Of a stretch of 64,000 nucleotides of DNA, positions 9,581-18,660 are shown piece by piece. Each line of letters begins with the position of its first letter. Position 1 is the first letter of the stretch. The translations under genes and the position numbers were made by a program. Origin of the DNA: Sandaracinobacteroides saxicola. Its GTDB lineage: Bacteria > Pseudomonadota > Alphaproteobacteria > Sphingomonadales > Sphingomonadaceae. The notes below the pieces were generated by a model. That model searched no databases. It was not told the DNA's origin and saw only the letters and a program-made list of their open reading frames with translations. The stretch spans positions 248,001 to 312,000 of the forward strand of contig NZ_CP059851.1 of the NCBI RefSeq assembly GCF_014117445.1, given 5' to 3'.

Positions 9581-9760
9581 ACAGCACGCTCCAAAGCAAA
9601 ATTAATGTAATGGGCATAGATATTGCTGATCAAAAGGCGTGGTAAAGCACAATAAAAAAATTACTAACATATGAGATATTTTCTCAATGGTCCTTTAATT
9701 GTCAAGCGAGACGCTGCTATCGCAAAAATCCACTACGTCAATAATTTCATGGGTACTCCC

Positions 9761-9951
9761 TTAGTCTAAGTTTGCGGCGCTAACCTGCGGGAGGGGCAGG
9801 CGGCGCATGAACGGGAACGCCTCCAGCTTCACCGTCATAGGCCGGCCCTCGCGCACAAACCCCGCATCCTTGTTGAGCATCCGCGCCTCCACATGCAGGC
9901 CACTCTTGTTGTCATAGACAGGAAGGATCGGGTCTGCGGGAGTTGTCAAGC
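9761..9951 (-). pseudogene. Remnant of an HlyD-family type I secretion adaptor
   Basis: The - strand encodes TTPADPILPVYDN, HVEARMLNKDAGFVREGR and VKLEAFPF. This is the characteristic C-terminal barrel/lipoyl region of periplasmic adaptors that link an inner-membrane ABC transporter to TolC. Only about 55 residues remain; the complete protein is about 400-450. The reading frame runs on into repeat DNA on its 5' side and ends in an unrelated tail, so this is a gene fragment. No ABC transporter or TolC gene lies next to it. Confidence 0.7.
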
Positions 9952-9960
9952 GGGACGGGG

Positions 9961-10099
9961 GGTAGTGGGTCGGGTGGGTTGCCAACGTCGAGGGTGTCAC
10001 CCCTCCGTCCGCTTCGCGGCCACGTCCCCTTGCAGGGGAGGATCGTAAGGCCCCCCTCCGCTCGGCTGTGCCGAGTCGCTCCCCCCTGTGGGGGGAGAC
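9961..10099. repeat. Extragenic direct repeat, copy A
   Basis: About 140 bases, nearly identical to 10180-10318. Each copy starts with GGTAGTGGGT, runs through CCGTCCGCTTCGCGG and CCCCTTGCAGGGG (a hairpin), then CTCGGCTGTGCCGAG (a hairpin), and ends in CCCCCCTGTGGGGGG (a hairpin). Three palindromes in a row suggest a REP/MITE-type element; no transposase is present. Confidence 0.8.
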
Positions 10100-10179
10100 A
10101 GCGCGGTGGTGTGGGCGCGGTTATTCTGCTCGCGCTTTTGGCGTGCCGAATGGGCCCCGGGTCAAGCCCGGGGTGACGG

Positions 10180-10318
10180 GGTAGTGGGTGTGGTGGGTTG
10201 CCATCGGCGAGGGTGTCACCCCTCCGTCCGCTTCGCGGCCACCTCCCCTTGCAGGGGAGGATCAGCGAGGCCCCCCTCCGCTCGGCTGTGCCGAGTCGGT
10301 CCCCCCTGTGGGGGGATA
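10180..10318. repeat. Extragenic direct repeat, copy B
   Basis: Second copy of the element at 9961-10099 in the same orientation, 219 bases downstream, differing at a handful of positions. Just before it, a separate hairpin CCCGGGTCAAGCCCGGG lies at about 10156-10172. The rest of the interval up to argJ holds no credible gene. Confidence 0.8.
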
Positions 10319-10501
10319 GCTTGTCTGATGTTTGCGGCGGGTGGGGTGGGGAAAGGGCGGCTCTTGCCGCGTAGCGACCGCACCCACCCCCGCCGCGCTG
10401 TCGCGCGAGTCGCCCCTCCCGCTCTCCGCTTCGCGGGGCAGGAGGGGTGTAGTGCGTCACCGCCGTTCGCTCAACCTCCCACGCCTTCGGCGCGGGCCCC
10501 T

Positions 10502-10525
10502 CCCTCTCCCGCAAGCGGGAGAGGG
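10502..10525. terminator. Strong hairpin just downstream of argJ
   Basis: CCCTCTCCCGC-AA-GCGGGAGAGGG is a perfect 11-bp stem, 6 bases beyond the argJ stop on the - strand. There is no U-tract, so it may act as a 3'-end stabiliser or be another member of the CCCCTCCC palindrome family rather than a true intrinsic terminator. Confidence 0.4.
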
Positions 10526-10530
10526 GTAGG

Positions 10531-11820
10531 TCAGCTTCTATAATCGGCGTTGATGCTGACGTAGCCGTGGGTGAGGTCGCAGGTCCAGACGGTGGCGCGG
10601 CCTTCGCCGAGGCCCAGGTCGACGGCGATGTCGATGTCCTGGCCTTTGAGGTGGGCGGCGACGGGGGCTTCATCGTAGCCGGGGACGACGGTGCCGTGTT
10701 GGGCGACGGTGGTGCCGCCGAAGCTGATGCTGAGCCGGTCGCGGTCGGCGGGTTCGCCGGCCTTGCCCACCGCCATGACGATGCGGCCCCAGTTGGCGTC
10801 TTCGCCGGCGATGGCGGTTTTGACGAGGGGGGAGTTGGCGATGCTGAGCGCGATGGTGCGGGCGCTGGCGTCGGTGGTGGCGCCGGTGACGCGGATTTCG
10901 ATGAATTTCGTGGCGCCTTCGCCGTCGCGGACGACGAGCTGGGCGAGCTGGCGGCAGAGGTCGGTGAGGGCGGCCTGGAAGGCGGGGGGGGGTTCGATGG
11001 CCGCGACTTCCCCACCCCCGCTCATTTCCCCACCCCCGGTCGTTTCCCCACCCCCGCTCGCTGCGCGAGTCGCCCCTCCCGTGAACGGGAGGGGAGATCC
11101 GGTGGCGAAGGCGAGGATGGTGTCTGAGGTGCTGGTGTCGCTGTCGACGGTGATGCAGTTGAAGGTGGTGGCGGTGGCCTGGGTGAGGGCGGCTTGCAGG
11201 GCGGTGGGGTGAAGCGCCGCGTCGGTGACGATGAAGCCGAGCATGGTGGCCATGTCCGGCGCGATCATGCCGCTGCCCTTGATGAAGCCGACGAGGGTGA
11301 CGGTCTGGCCACCGACGATGGCCTGGGTCATGGCGGCCTTGGGGAAGGTGTCGGTGGTGCCGATGGCATGGGTGGCATCGAGCCAGCTGGCGGTGCCGAG
11401 CGCGGCGTGGGCGGCCTGCACGCCGGCGATGGCCTTGTCGCGCGGCAGGGGCACGCCGATGACGCCGGTGGAGGCGGGGAAGATGTGGGCGGGGTCGCAA
11501 TCGAGCAGCGTGGCGAGCGCGGCCACCTGCGCGGCGGAGGCGGCGGCGCCGGCGGCGCCGGTGAAGGCGTTGCTGTTGCCGGCGTTGACGAGGAGGGCGC
11601 GGGCCTGGCCGGACGCCAGGTTGGCGCGGCAGGTCTCGACCTCCGGGCTGGGGCAGGCGCTGCGGGTGGTGACGCCGGCGACGCTGGTGCCGGGCGGGAA
11701 GGCGATTGCCGTGACATCGGCGCGGGTCCAGGGCTTGTAGCCGGCGGTCGCGGTGCCGATGCGGACGCCCGGGAGCGTGGGGAGGGCGGGGAAGGGGGTG
11801 GCGAGGGGGGAGACGGGCAT
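10531..11820 (-). CDS. argJ: ArgJ, glutamate N-acetyltransferase / N-acetylglutamate synthase
   Basis: 429-residue enzyme of the cyclic arginine pathway that moves acetyl from N-acetylornithine to glutamate. It is made as a precursor that cleaves itself before a catalytic threonine; the site is clear here in KGSGMIAPDMATMLGF, with Thr192 as nucleophile. Other family blocks are LVNAGNSNAFTG (78-89) and the C-terminal GEDANWGRI with LTHGYVSINADYRS. Residues about 242-276 are a foreign-looking low-complexity insert containing three six-residue units of the GGGE type; it is encoded by an extragenic-type repeat (11008-11094). The rest of the frame is intact, so the protein may still work. The gene is divergent from secA across 121 bases. 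Confidence 0.95.
   Translation of the reverse strand: MPVSPLATPFPALPTLPGVRIGTATAGYKPWTRADVTAIAFPPGTSVAGVTTRSACPSPEVETCRANLASGQARALLVNAGNSNAFTGAAGAAASAAQVAALATLLDCDPAHIFPASTGVIGVPLPRDKAIAGVQAAHAALGTASWLDATHAIGTTDTFPKAAMTQAIVGGQTVTLVGFIKGSGMIAPDMATMLGFIVTDAALHPTALQAALTQATATTFNCITVDSDTSTSDTILAFATGSPLPFTGGATRAASGGGETTGGGEMSGGGEVAAIEPPPAFQAALTDLCRQLAQLVVRDGEGATKFIEIRVTGATTDASARTIALSIANSPLVKTAIAGEDANWGRIVMAVGKAGEPADRDRLSISFGGTTVAQHGTVVPGYDEAPVAAHLKGQDIDIAVDLGLGEGRATVWTCDLTHGYVSINADYRS
11008..11061. repeat. Three tandem 18-bp units inside argJ
   Basis: Units of the form TTCCCCACCCCCGCTCAT at 11008-11025, 11026-11043 and 11044-11061, differing at one to three positions. Because 18 is a multiple of three, the array stays in frame and encodes six-residue Gly-Glu repeats on the - strand. 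Similar CCCACCCCCG runs occur in intergenic DNA at 10380-10392 and 18610-18622. Confidence 0.8.
11073..11094. repeat. Palindrome with TGAA loop inside argJ
   Basis: CCCCTCCCG-TGAA-CGGGAGGGG is a perfect 9-bp stem. The same loop and a stem with one compensated base pair occur in intergenic DNA at 18623-18644, which supports a common dispersed element. Confidence 0.75.
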
Positions 11821-11941
11821 GATGGACGCGCCATAGCGCGAGGCTCGTTTCGTTGACTATCCCCCGGCGCATGCCTATTTGCTGCCCGCTTGGGGTGGCG
11901 CGTTGCGCTGCCCATTTTCTGTTTGTGCTGGAAAGTGCCGG

Positions 11942-14728
11942 ATGCTCGGGTTGAACAAGGTCGCCAAGGCGATTTTCGGGTCGTCGAACGACCGTTATGT
12001 GAAGTCTCTGGCGCCGCTGGTGAAGGCGGTGAACGCGCTGGAACCGCGGTTCGAGGCGATGACCGACGAGGAGCTGAAGGACCAGACGCGGATCTTCCGC
12101 GAGCGGCTGGCGACGGGCGAGAAGCTGGATGCGCTGTTGCCGGAGGCGTTTGCCTGCGTGCGGGAGGCGGCGAAGCGGACGCTGGGGCAGCGGCATTATG
12201 ACGTGCAGCTGATCGGCGGCATCGTGCTGCACCGCGGCGAGATCGCGGAAATGCGCACCGGCGAGGGCAAGACGCTGGTGGCGACGCTGGCGGTGTATCT
12301 GAACGCGCTGGTGGGCAAGGGCGTTCATGTCGTGACCGTCAACGACTATCTGGCGCGGCGCGACAGCGAGTGGATGGGGCAGGTCTATAAGTTCCTGGGG
12401 CTGAGCGTGGGGGTGATCGTGCCCAACATGCACGATCCGGAGCGGCAGGCGGCCTATGCCTGCGACATCACCTATGGCACGAACAACGAGTTCGGGTTCG
12501 ATTACCTGCGCGACAACATGAAATATGAGCGCAGCCAGATGGTGCAGCGGCCGTTCCATTATGCCGTGGTCGATGAGGTGGACAGCGTGCTGATCGATGA
12601 GGCGCGGACGCCGCTGATCATCTCGGGCCCGACCGACGACAAGAGCGAGATGTACATCGCGGTCGATAGCATCGTGAAGACCTTCCAGCCCGAGCATTAT
12701 GAGAAGGACGAGAAGCAGAAGAGCGTGGTGCTGACCGAGGCGGGGACGGAGTTCGCCGAGCGGGCGCTGGAAGATGCGGGGTTGCTGGAAGGCGCCAACC
12801 TGTATGATTTCGAGAATACGCAGGTGGTGCATCACCTGAACCAGGCGCTGCGCGCGAACATGATGTACCGGCTGGACACCGATTACATCGTGAAGGGCGG
12901 CAAGGTCATCATCATCGACGAGTTCACCGGGCGGATGATGGACGGGCGGCGCTGGAGCGACGGGCTGCACCAGGCGGTGGAGGCGAAGGAGGGCGTGGAG
13001 ATCCAGCCCGAGAACCAGACGCTGGCCAGCGTGACCTTCCAGAATTATTTCCGCATGTACCCGAAGCTGGGCGGGATGACGGGGACGGCGGCGACCGAAG
13101 CCGCGGAATTCTTCGACATCTACAAGCTGAACACGGTGGAGATCCCGACCAACCTGCCGGTGCAGCGCAAGGATGTGGACGACGAATTCTACAAGAGCGA
13201 GGGCGAGAAGTTCGAGGCGATCACCAAGGCGATCGCGGAGGCGAGCAGCCGCGGCCAGCCTGTGCTGGTGGGGACGGTGAGCATCGAGAAATCGGAGATG
13301 CTGAGCCGGTTCCTGAAGGCGAAGGGCGTGGAGCACAGCGTGCTGAACGCGCGCTTCCACGAGCAGGAGGCGCATATCGTGGCGCAGGGCGGCCGGCTGG
13401 GGGCGGTGACCATCGCCACCAACATGGCGGGCCGCGGGACGGACATCCAGCTGGGCGGCAATTTCGAATATCGGGTGGCGGACGAACTGTCCAAGCTGCC
13501 CGAAGGGCCGGCGCGTGACGAGGCGATTGCCGCCATCAAGGCGGAGGTGGCGGCCGAGCGCGAGAAGGTGCGCGAGGCGGGCGGGCTGTTCGTGCTGGGG
13601 ACGGAGCGGCACGAGAGCCGGCGGATCGACAACCAGCTGCGGGGACGCTCGGGCCGGCAGGGCGATCCGGGGTTCAGCCGATTCTATCTGTCCTTGGACG
13701 ATGACCTGCTGCGGATTTTCGGCCAGCAGAACATGCTGACGCGGGTGATGAACAGCGGGCTGGGCGAGGGCGAGGCGATCGTTCACCCCTGGATTTCGAA
13801 GGCGATCGAGACCGCGCAGAAGAAGGTGGAGGCGCGCAACTACGACATCCGCAAGCAGCTGTTGCAATATGATGACGTGATGAACGACCAGCGCAAGGTG
13901 GTGTATGAGCAGCGCGCCGACATCATGGACAGCGCCAAGGTGAGCGATGTGGTGCTGGACATGCGGCGCGACACGGTGGTGGACATCGTGGAGACGCATT
14001 GCCCGCCGGGGACCTATCCCGAGCAGTGGGACGTGGCGGCGCTGAAGGAGGCGCTGGCGACGCAGGTCAACCTGGACGTGCCCGTTGAGGACTGGGTGAA
14101 GGAAGAGGCGGTTGACCAGGAGATTTTCACCGACCGGCTGAACGCGCTGCTGGACGAGAAGATCGAGGCGAAGGCGGCGGCGCTGCCCGAGGAAAGCTGG
14201 TTGCAGATCGAGAAGAATTTCCTGCTGCAAAGCCTGGACCATCATTGGAAGGAGCATCTGGCGACGCTGGATGCGCTGCGGCAGGTGGTGCACCTGCGGG
14301 CGTACGCTCAGAAGACGCCGATCAACGAGTATAAGTCCGAGGCGTTCGCGCTGTTCGAGCGGATGCTAAAGGCGACGCGCGAGGATGTGACGCGGATGCT
14401 GGCGTTTGCGGAATTCAACTGGAACCCGGAACCGATGGCGATGCCGGACATGCCGGATTTCCTGAAGCTGGATGGCGGGGCGCAGACCAGTGGTCCGATG
14501 TTCGGGGCGGGGTCTCTGTTGGGCGGGGCGCCGGGTGCCGGGGTGTTCGCCATGGGCGATGCGCTGAGTTCGGATGAGCTGGCGGCAGCGGAAGCGGTGG
14601 CGGATCAGTTCGGGCCGGATTTCGTGGCGGCTGATCCCGAGAGCTGGCAGCGGACGGTGGCGCGCAACGCGGCCTGCCCGTGCGGGTCGGGCAAGAAGTT
14701 CAAGCATTGCCATGGGATCAGGGCATAG
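11942..14728 (+). CDS. secA: SecA, preprotein translocase ATPase
   Basis: 928-residue motor that pushes unfolded preproteins through SecYEG. The ATG at 11942 follows a GGAAAG and gives the expected [18 protein letters not shown] start; the longer open frame from 11879 lacks family sequence. Walker A MRTGEGKT is at 104-111, and the [13 protein letters not shown] block begins near residue 211. The C-terminal zinc-binding tail [13 protein letters not shown] has ligands C912, C914, C923 and H924 and would bind SecB and phospholipid. The linker before the tail is rich in Gly, Pro and Met, as is usual. Confidence 0.97.
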   Translation: MLGLNKVAKAIFGSSNDRYVKSLAPLVKAVNALEPRFEAMTDEELKDQTRIFRERLATGEKLDALLPEAFACVREAAKRTLGQRHYDVQLIGGIVLHRGEIAEMRTGEGKTLVATLAVYLNALVGKGVHVVTVNDYLARRDSEWMGQVYKFLGLSVGVIVPNMHDPERQAAYACDITYGTNNEFGFDYLRDNMKYERSQMVQRPFHYAVVDEVDSVLIDEARTPLIISGPTDDKSEMYIAVDSIVKTFQPEHYEKDEKQKSVVLTEAGTEFAERALEDAGLLEGANLYDFENTQVVHHLNQALRANMMYRLDTDYIVKGGKVIIIDEFTGRMMDGRRWSDGLHQAVEAKEGVEIQPENQTLASVTFQNYFRMYPKLGGMTGTAATEAAEFFDIYKLNTVEIPTNLPVQRKDVDDEFYKSEGEKFEAITKAIAEASSRGQPVLVGTVSIEKSEMLSRFLKAKGVEHSVLNARFHEQEAHIVAQGGRLGAVTIATNMAGRGTDIQLGGNFEYRVADELSKLPEGPARDEAIAAIKAEVAAEREKVREAGGLFVLGTERHESRRIDNQLRGRSGRQGDPGFSRFYLSLDDDLLRIFGQQNMLTRVMNSGLGEGEAIVHPWISKAIETAQKKVEARNYDIRKQLLQYDDVMNDQRKVVYEQRADIMDSAKVSDVVLDMRRDTVVDIVETHCPPGTYPEQWDVAALKEALATQVNLDVPVEDWVKEEAVDQEIFTDRLNALLDEKIEAKAAALPEESWLQIEKNFLLQSLDHHWKEHLATLDALRQVVHLRAYAQKTPINEYKSEAFALFERMLKATREDVTRMLAFAEFNWNPEPMAMPDMPDFLKLDGGAQTSGPMFGAGSLLGGAPGAGVFAMGDALSSDELAAAEAVADQFGPDFVAADPESWQRTVARNAACPCGSGKKFKHCHGIRA

Positions 14729-14765
14729 ATTTTGTTGCCATGGGATCAGGACGTAGGCGCCCTGG

Positions 14766-15134
14766 TCAGGGCAGCCTGAAGCGGTCGCCGGCAAGCGCCA
14801 GGATGGCGATCCAGAACCAGGCGAACATCATGGTGGTGCCGCCGATGGGGGCCAGCGCCGCGATCCAGCGCGGGGCGCCGAGCGCCAGCGCATAGAGGTC
14901 CGCGGCGAAGATCAGGCTGCCCAGCGCGAGGCCGAGTGCGCCATAATGGGTGGCGCGGTCGGAGCGCCAGCCGAGCAGGGCGAAGACCGCGGCGACGTGC
15001 GGCAGCTGGAACAGCACGCCGGTCATGATCCAGTCCCGCGCCTGGCCGGGGGGGATGCCGTGCGCGGCGAAGGTGCCGACGGTCAGCGCCAGCATGGCGT
15101 TGAAGGCGGCGAGGGCGGGGATGAGGCGGGTCAT
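14766..15134 (-). CDS. DUF423 family membrane protein
   Basis: 122 residues with four hydrophobic segments. It starts MTRLIPALAAFNAMLALTVG and carries FAAHGI early on, the AAHG(I/L) block characteristic of DUF423 (YgdD-like) inner-membrane proteins of unknown function. The ATG at 15134 overlaps the stop of the DUF2306 gene as ATGA, indicating translational coupling. An open frame extends far upstream, but that part is only the antisense of neighbouring genes. Confidence 0.85.
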   Translation of the reverse strand: MTRLIPALAAFNAMLALTVGTFAAHGIPPGQARDWIMTGVLFQLPHVAAVFALLGWRSDRATHYGALGLALGSLIFAADLYALALGAPRWIAALAPIGGTTMMFAWFWIAILALAGDRFRLP

Positions 15135-15751
15135 GCGGCGCTTCGGGCGTGCAGGCGCAGCGCCAGTTCGGTGAGCAGCAGCGGCCCGATCCAGTAGAGC
15201 CAGATGCCGACGGCGATGGCCTGGTCTCCGAACGGGACGAGGAGCGGGGTCTGTTGCGCGAGACGGCAGAAGACGAAGGTCCAGGTGAGGACGGCGCTGC
15301 GGATCATCCAGCGGCGGTGGGAGGCGATGCGGTGCCGGGTGGCGCGGCGCCAGGCGATGCCGGCGACGAGGATCCAGACGACGGAGAGCGTGCCGGTGGC
15401 CAGGGCGATGCCGTTGGCGGCCGGGTGGGCGAGGGAGAGATACAGCGAGGCGAGCGTCGCGGTCATGCCGGCGCCGAGGTAGGTGCAGCCGACGTGGCGG
15501 TGCCATTCGAAGCCGCGGCGGGTCTGGCCGATGTAGAGGCCGAGCGGGGCGGTGACGAGCATGAGGGTGCCGGTGAGCGCGTGGAGCAGCACCCAGCCCC
15601 AGCGGTCGGGGAAGCGGGGCCGGGCCTCCCCCACCAGCACCGGCCAGACGACGGTGGCGAAGATGACGGCGGTGGAGAGGATGTAGAGGGTGAGCAGCAG
15701 CGCGCCGGTGCGGGGGAGGGGGGTGGTGGGGGCGGACGCGGGAGCGGTCAT
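15131..15751 (-). CDS. DUF2306-like integral membrane protein
   Basis: 206 residues with about six hydrophobic segments and conserved-looking histidines and arginines in loops (WVLLHALTGTLMLV, FEWHRHVGCTYLG, IASHRRWMIRS). This arrangement is seen in DUF2306 membrane proteins, whose paired histidines suggest haem or metal binding. The function is unknown. It is the first gene of a two-gene unit with the DUF423 gene, overlapping it by 4 bases. The family call rests on pattern recognition only. Confidence 0.65.
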   Translation of the reverse strand: MTAPASAPTTPLPRTGALLLTLYILSTAVIFATVVWPVLVGEARPRFPDRWGWVLLHALTGTLMLVTAPLGLYIGQTRRGFEWHRHVGCTYLGAGMTATLASLYLSLAHPAANGIALATGTLSVVWILVAGIAWRRATRHRIASHRRWMIRSAVLTWTFVFCRLAQQTPLLVPFGDQAIAVGIWLYWIGPLLLTELALRLHARSAA

Positions 15752-15830
15752 GGAGGGGGGAGGCTATCGTGGGGGCGGGGAAGGGGCAAGGTGGGGTTGA
15801 CAGCGTGCGCCTGACCTGGTGCCAGGTTGC

Positions 15831-17816
15831 ATGGCGCGGGCGTGGTGGCAGGGGGATGGTGCGACGCTGGCGGCGACGGAGGTTGCCGCGGTGGTGGGGG
15901 CGTTGGCGTTGAATTCGCCCTTTCCGGATGAACCGGCGCAGAAGGCGGCGTGGCGAGTGAGCGTCGAGCATCTTCGGTCTGTAGCGCGTGAATTGCCCGA
16001 TGCCTGGGTGGCGCTGGAGTTTTCCATTCCACGCATGGGGCGGCGGGCGGATGCGGTGCTGGTGTGGCGGGGCATTGTCTTTGTGGTCGAGTATAAGGTG
16101 GGGGAGGTGGCGGCGACGCTGGCGGGGCGGGCGCAGGTGCATGGCTATGCGCTGGATCTGAAGAATTTTCATGAGACCAGCCAGGCGGTGCCGATCGTGC
16201 CGCTGCTGCTGCCGACGGCGTGCGCGCGGGCGCAGTTCGAGATGCCGATGCTGGCGCCGGATGGGGTTGCCGAGCCGGTGGTGTGCGCGCCGGGCGATAT
16301 GGCCGGGGTGATGCAGGCGTTCGCCGATGCGGTGGCGGCGCCCGCGTTGGACGCGACGCGTTGGGCGGCGGGCCGCTATCGCCCGACACCGACGATCATC
16401 GAGGCGGCGCAGGCCTTGTTTGCCGGGCATCGGGTGGAGGAAATTTCGCGCAGCGAGGCGGGGGCGGAGAATCTGACGGTGACCGCGGACGCGGTGGACG
16501 CGGTGATTGCGCGGGCGCGGACGCAGCGGGAAAAGGCGATCATCTTCGTGACGGGGGTGCCGGGGGCGGGCAAGACGCTGGCGGGGCTGAATATTGCCTG
16601 CCGGCACCTGGATGGTCGGGCGGGGGAGGATGCGACCTATTTGTCGGGCAATGGCCCGCTGGTGGATGTGTTGCGGGAGGCGTTGCGGCGCGATCTGCGG
16701 GCGCAGCGGGCGGGCGCGCGGGTGGCTGGGCGGGATGGTTTTGTGGCGGCGCGGTCTCCGGACAAGTTCATTCAGAATGTGCATCATTTCCGTGACGATT
16801 ATGCCGGCAATGGCGATGTGCCGAGCGATCATGTGGTGATTTTTGACGAGGCGCAGCGGGCCTGGGATCGCGACCAGACCAGTGCCTTCATGCGGCGCAA
16901 GCGCGGGCTGGTGGATTTCGACCAGTCGGAGCCGGCCTTTCTGTTGAGCGTGATGGATCGCCACCCCGACTGGTGCGTGGTGGTGGCGTTGATCGGCGAT
17001 GGCCAGGAGATCAATACCGGCGAGGCCGGCGTGGCGGAATGGATGGCGGCGCTGGCGGGGCCGTTTCGCCATTGGCGGGTGCATGTGCCACCGCGGCTGT
17101 TGAGCGCGGGCCATGGCGTGTCCAAGGAATTGGCGTTTCAGGTGGGGCGGTTGGCGACGGGCACGGACCCGGCGTTGCATCTGGCCGTGTCGGTGCGGTC
17201 GTTTCGCAGCGAGCAGGTGGCGGCCTTTGTGGCGGCGATGCTGGGGGATGATGCGGCGGCGGCGCGGGAGGCCCGCCCCGACCCGGCGCGCTTTCCGATA
17301 TGGCGGACACGTGATCTGGCCGTGGCGCGCGCGTGGGTGCGGGATCGACGCCGGGCCGGCGAGCGGGCAGGACTGCTGGCGCATTCAAAGGCGTTGCGGT
17401 TGAAGCCAGAGGGGGTGTTCGTGAAAGCGAAGGTCGATCCGCCGGTCTGGTTTCTGAACGAGGGTTGGGATGTGCGGGCGTCCGATGCGCTGGAGGATGC
17501 GGCGACGGAATTCGATGTGCAGGGGCTGGAGCTGGATTGGGCGGTGGTGGCGTGGGATGCAAATCTCACGCGCGTTGATGACCAATGGCTCCATCGGGAG
17601 TTTCGCGGTGCGCGTTGGACGCAGGTAGGGCAGGCGCATGCGCGGCAATTTCTGGTGAATGCCTATCGGGTGTTGTTGACGCGGGCGCGGCAGGGGATGG
17701 TGATTTTTGTGCCGCGGGGGGAGGAGCGGGATGTGACTCGGGCGCCGGCGGGGTATGACGCGATCGATGGCTGGTTGGCGGCCTGTGGGGTGGGGTTGGT
17801 GGGAGAGAGATTGTGA
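15831..17816 (+). CDS. DUF2075-type nuclease-helicase fusion
   Basis: 661 residues from the ATG at 15831; an in-frame GTG at 15819 would add four. Residues 60-90 hold a PD-(D/E)XK-like nuclease motif (D74, then E87-Y-K89 in VFVVEYKVGE). A P-loop helicase of the DUF2075/Schlafen-group type follows: Walker A GVPGAGKT at 242-249, Walker B VVIFDEAQRAW near residue 338, and a late motif LVNAYRVLLTRARQGM where superfamily 1 helicases place motif VI. DUF2075 proteins are often found in restriction and phage-defence loci, but no partner gene of that kind is present here. The stop overlaps the GTG start of the enoyl-CoA hydratase. Nucleic-acid processing is inferred; the physiological substrate is unknown. 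Confidence 0.8.
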   Translation: MARAWWQGDGATLAATEVAAVVGALALNSPFPDEPAQKAAWRVSVEHLRSVARELPDAWVALEFSIPRMGRRADAVLVWRGIVFVVEYKVGEVAATLAGRAQVHGYALDLKNFHETSQAVPIVPLLLPTACARAQFEMPMLAPDGVAEPVVCAPGDMAGVMQAFADAVAAPALDATRWAAGRYRPTPTIIEAAQALFAGHRVEEISRSEAGAENLTVTADAVDAVIARARTQREKAIIFVTGVPGAGKTLAGLNIACRHLDGRAGEDATYLSGNGPLVDVLREALRRDLRAQRAGARVAGRDGFVAARSPDKFIQNVHHFRDDYAGNGDVPSDHVVIFDEAQRAWDRDQTSAFMRRKRGLVDFDQSEPAFLLSVMDRHPDWCVVVALIGDGQEINTGEAGVAEWMAALAGPFRHWRVHVPPRLLSAGHGVSKELAFQVGRLATGTDPALHLAVSVRSFRSEQVAAFVAAMLGDDAAAAREARPDPARFPIWRTRDLAVARAWVRDRRRAGERAGLLAHSKALRLKPEGVFVKAKVDPPVWFLNEGWDVRASDALEDAATEFDVQGLELDWAVVAWDANLTRVDDQWLHREFRGARWTQVGQAHARQFLVNAYRVLLTRARQGMVIFVPRGEERDVTRAPAGYDAIDGWLAACGVGLVGERL

Positions 17817-18592
17817 ACCTGGTGACGGTGGCGATGCAGGGGCCGGTGGCGGTGGTGACGCTGAACCGGGCGGAGGCGATGAATGCGCTGTCGAAGGCGC
17901 TGCGCGCGGCGTTGGCGGCGGCGATGCGGCGGGTGGATGCCGACCCTGAAGTGCGGGCAGTGGTGCTGACGGGGGCGGGGACCCGGGCGTTCACCGCGGG
18001 GCTGGACCTGAAGGAGCTGGGCAGTGATGCCGCGGCGATGGACGATGCGACCGGGCAGGGGGCTGATGCCAATCCGGTGAAGGCCGTGGAGCAGTGCCGC
18101 AAGCCGGTGGTGGGGGCGATCAACGGCGTGGCGATCACCGGCGGGTTCGAGCTGGCGCTGGCGTGCGATGTGCTGATCGCCAGCGAGAATGCCCGGTTCG
18201 CGGACACCCATGCCCGGGTGGGGATCATGCCGGGGTGGGGGTTGTCCCAGAAACTCTCTCGGTTGATCGGGATTTACCGGGCGAAGGAGCTGAGCCTGAC
18301 GGGAAATTTCCTGGACGCGGTGACGGCGGAACGGTGGGGGCTGGTGAACCGGGTGGTGGCGGCGGATGACCTGTTGCCGGCGGCGGTGGCCCTGGCGACC
18401 GACATGGCGGGCGTGGAGCCGGGGTTCAGCGCGGCGTACAAGCGGCTGATCGATGATGGCTTTGCAGTGGCGTTTGGGGAGGGGTTGCGGCTGGAAACGG
18501 CGCGGTCTTCGGCGGCGAATGCGGGCGTGGGGCCGGAGGAGGTTGCGCGGCGGCGGGAGGCGGTGCAGGCTCGGGGACGGACGCAGGGGTAG
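17813..18592 (+). CDS. Enoyl-CoA hydratase/isomerase family protein
   Basis: 259-residue crotonase-fold protein that would hydrate or isomerise enoyl-CoA substrates. The oxyanion-hole motifs are visible as RAFTAGLDLKEL (about residues 58-69) and NGVAITGGFELALACD, whose Glu is one of the two catalytic acids expected in true hydratases. The GTG start at 17813 overlaps the stop of the nuclease-helicase gene (GTGA). This is a peculiar pairing, since the two activities have no known link. The exact substrate cannot be told from sequence. Confidence 0.85.
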   Translation: MNLVTVAMQGPVAVVTLNRAEAMNALSKALRAALAAAMRRVDADPEVRAVVLTGAGTRAFTAGLDLKELGSDAAAMDDATGQGADANPVKAVEQCRKPVVGAINGVAITGGFELALACDVLIASENARFADTHARVGIMPGWGLSQKLSRLIGIYRAKELSLTGNFLDAVTAERWGLVNRVVAADDLLPAAVALATDMAGVEPGFSAAYKRLIDDGFAVAFGEGLRLETARSSAANAGVGPEEVARRREAVQARGRTQG

Positions 18593-18622
18593 TTGATGCG
18601 TGTTTGACGTCCCCACCCCCGG

Positions 18623-18644
18623 CCCCTCCCCTGAAGGGGAGGGG
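18623..18644. repeat. Palindrome with TGAA loop
   Basis: CCCCTCCCC-TGAA-GGGGAGGGG, a perfect 9-bp stem preceded by CCCCACCCCCGG. It is the same element type as that inside argJ. It sits directly before the ribosome binding site of the amidohydrolase gene, where it could influence its translation. Confidence 0.7.
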
Positions 18645-18660
18645 AGTTGATGGAGATCTT

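Noticed and set aside
11008-11061. Possible small CRISPR-like array in argJ
   Set aside because: Units are contiguous without spacers and encode a protein repeat; no cas genes are in the window.
10670-14293. 1207-codon - strand frame opposite secA and argJ
   Set aside because: Antisense shadow of secA fused by chance to an out-of-phase reading of argJ; no ribosome binding site or domain.
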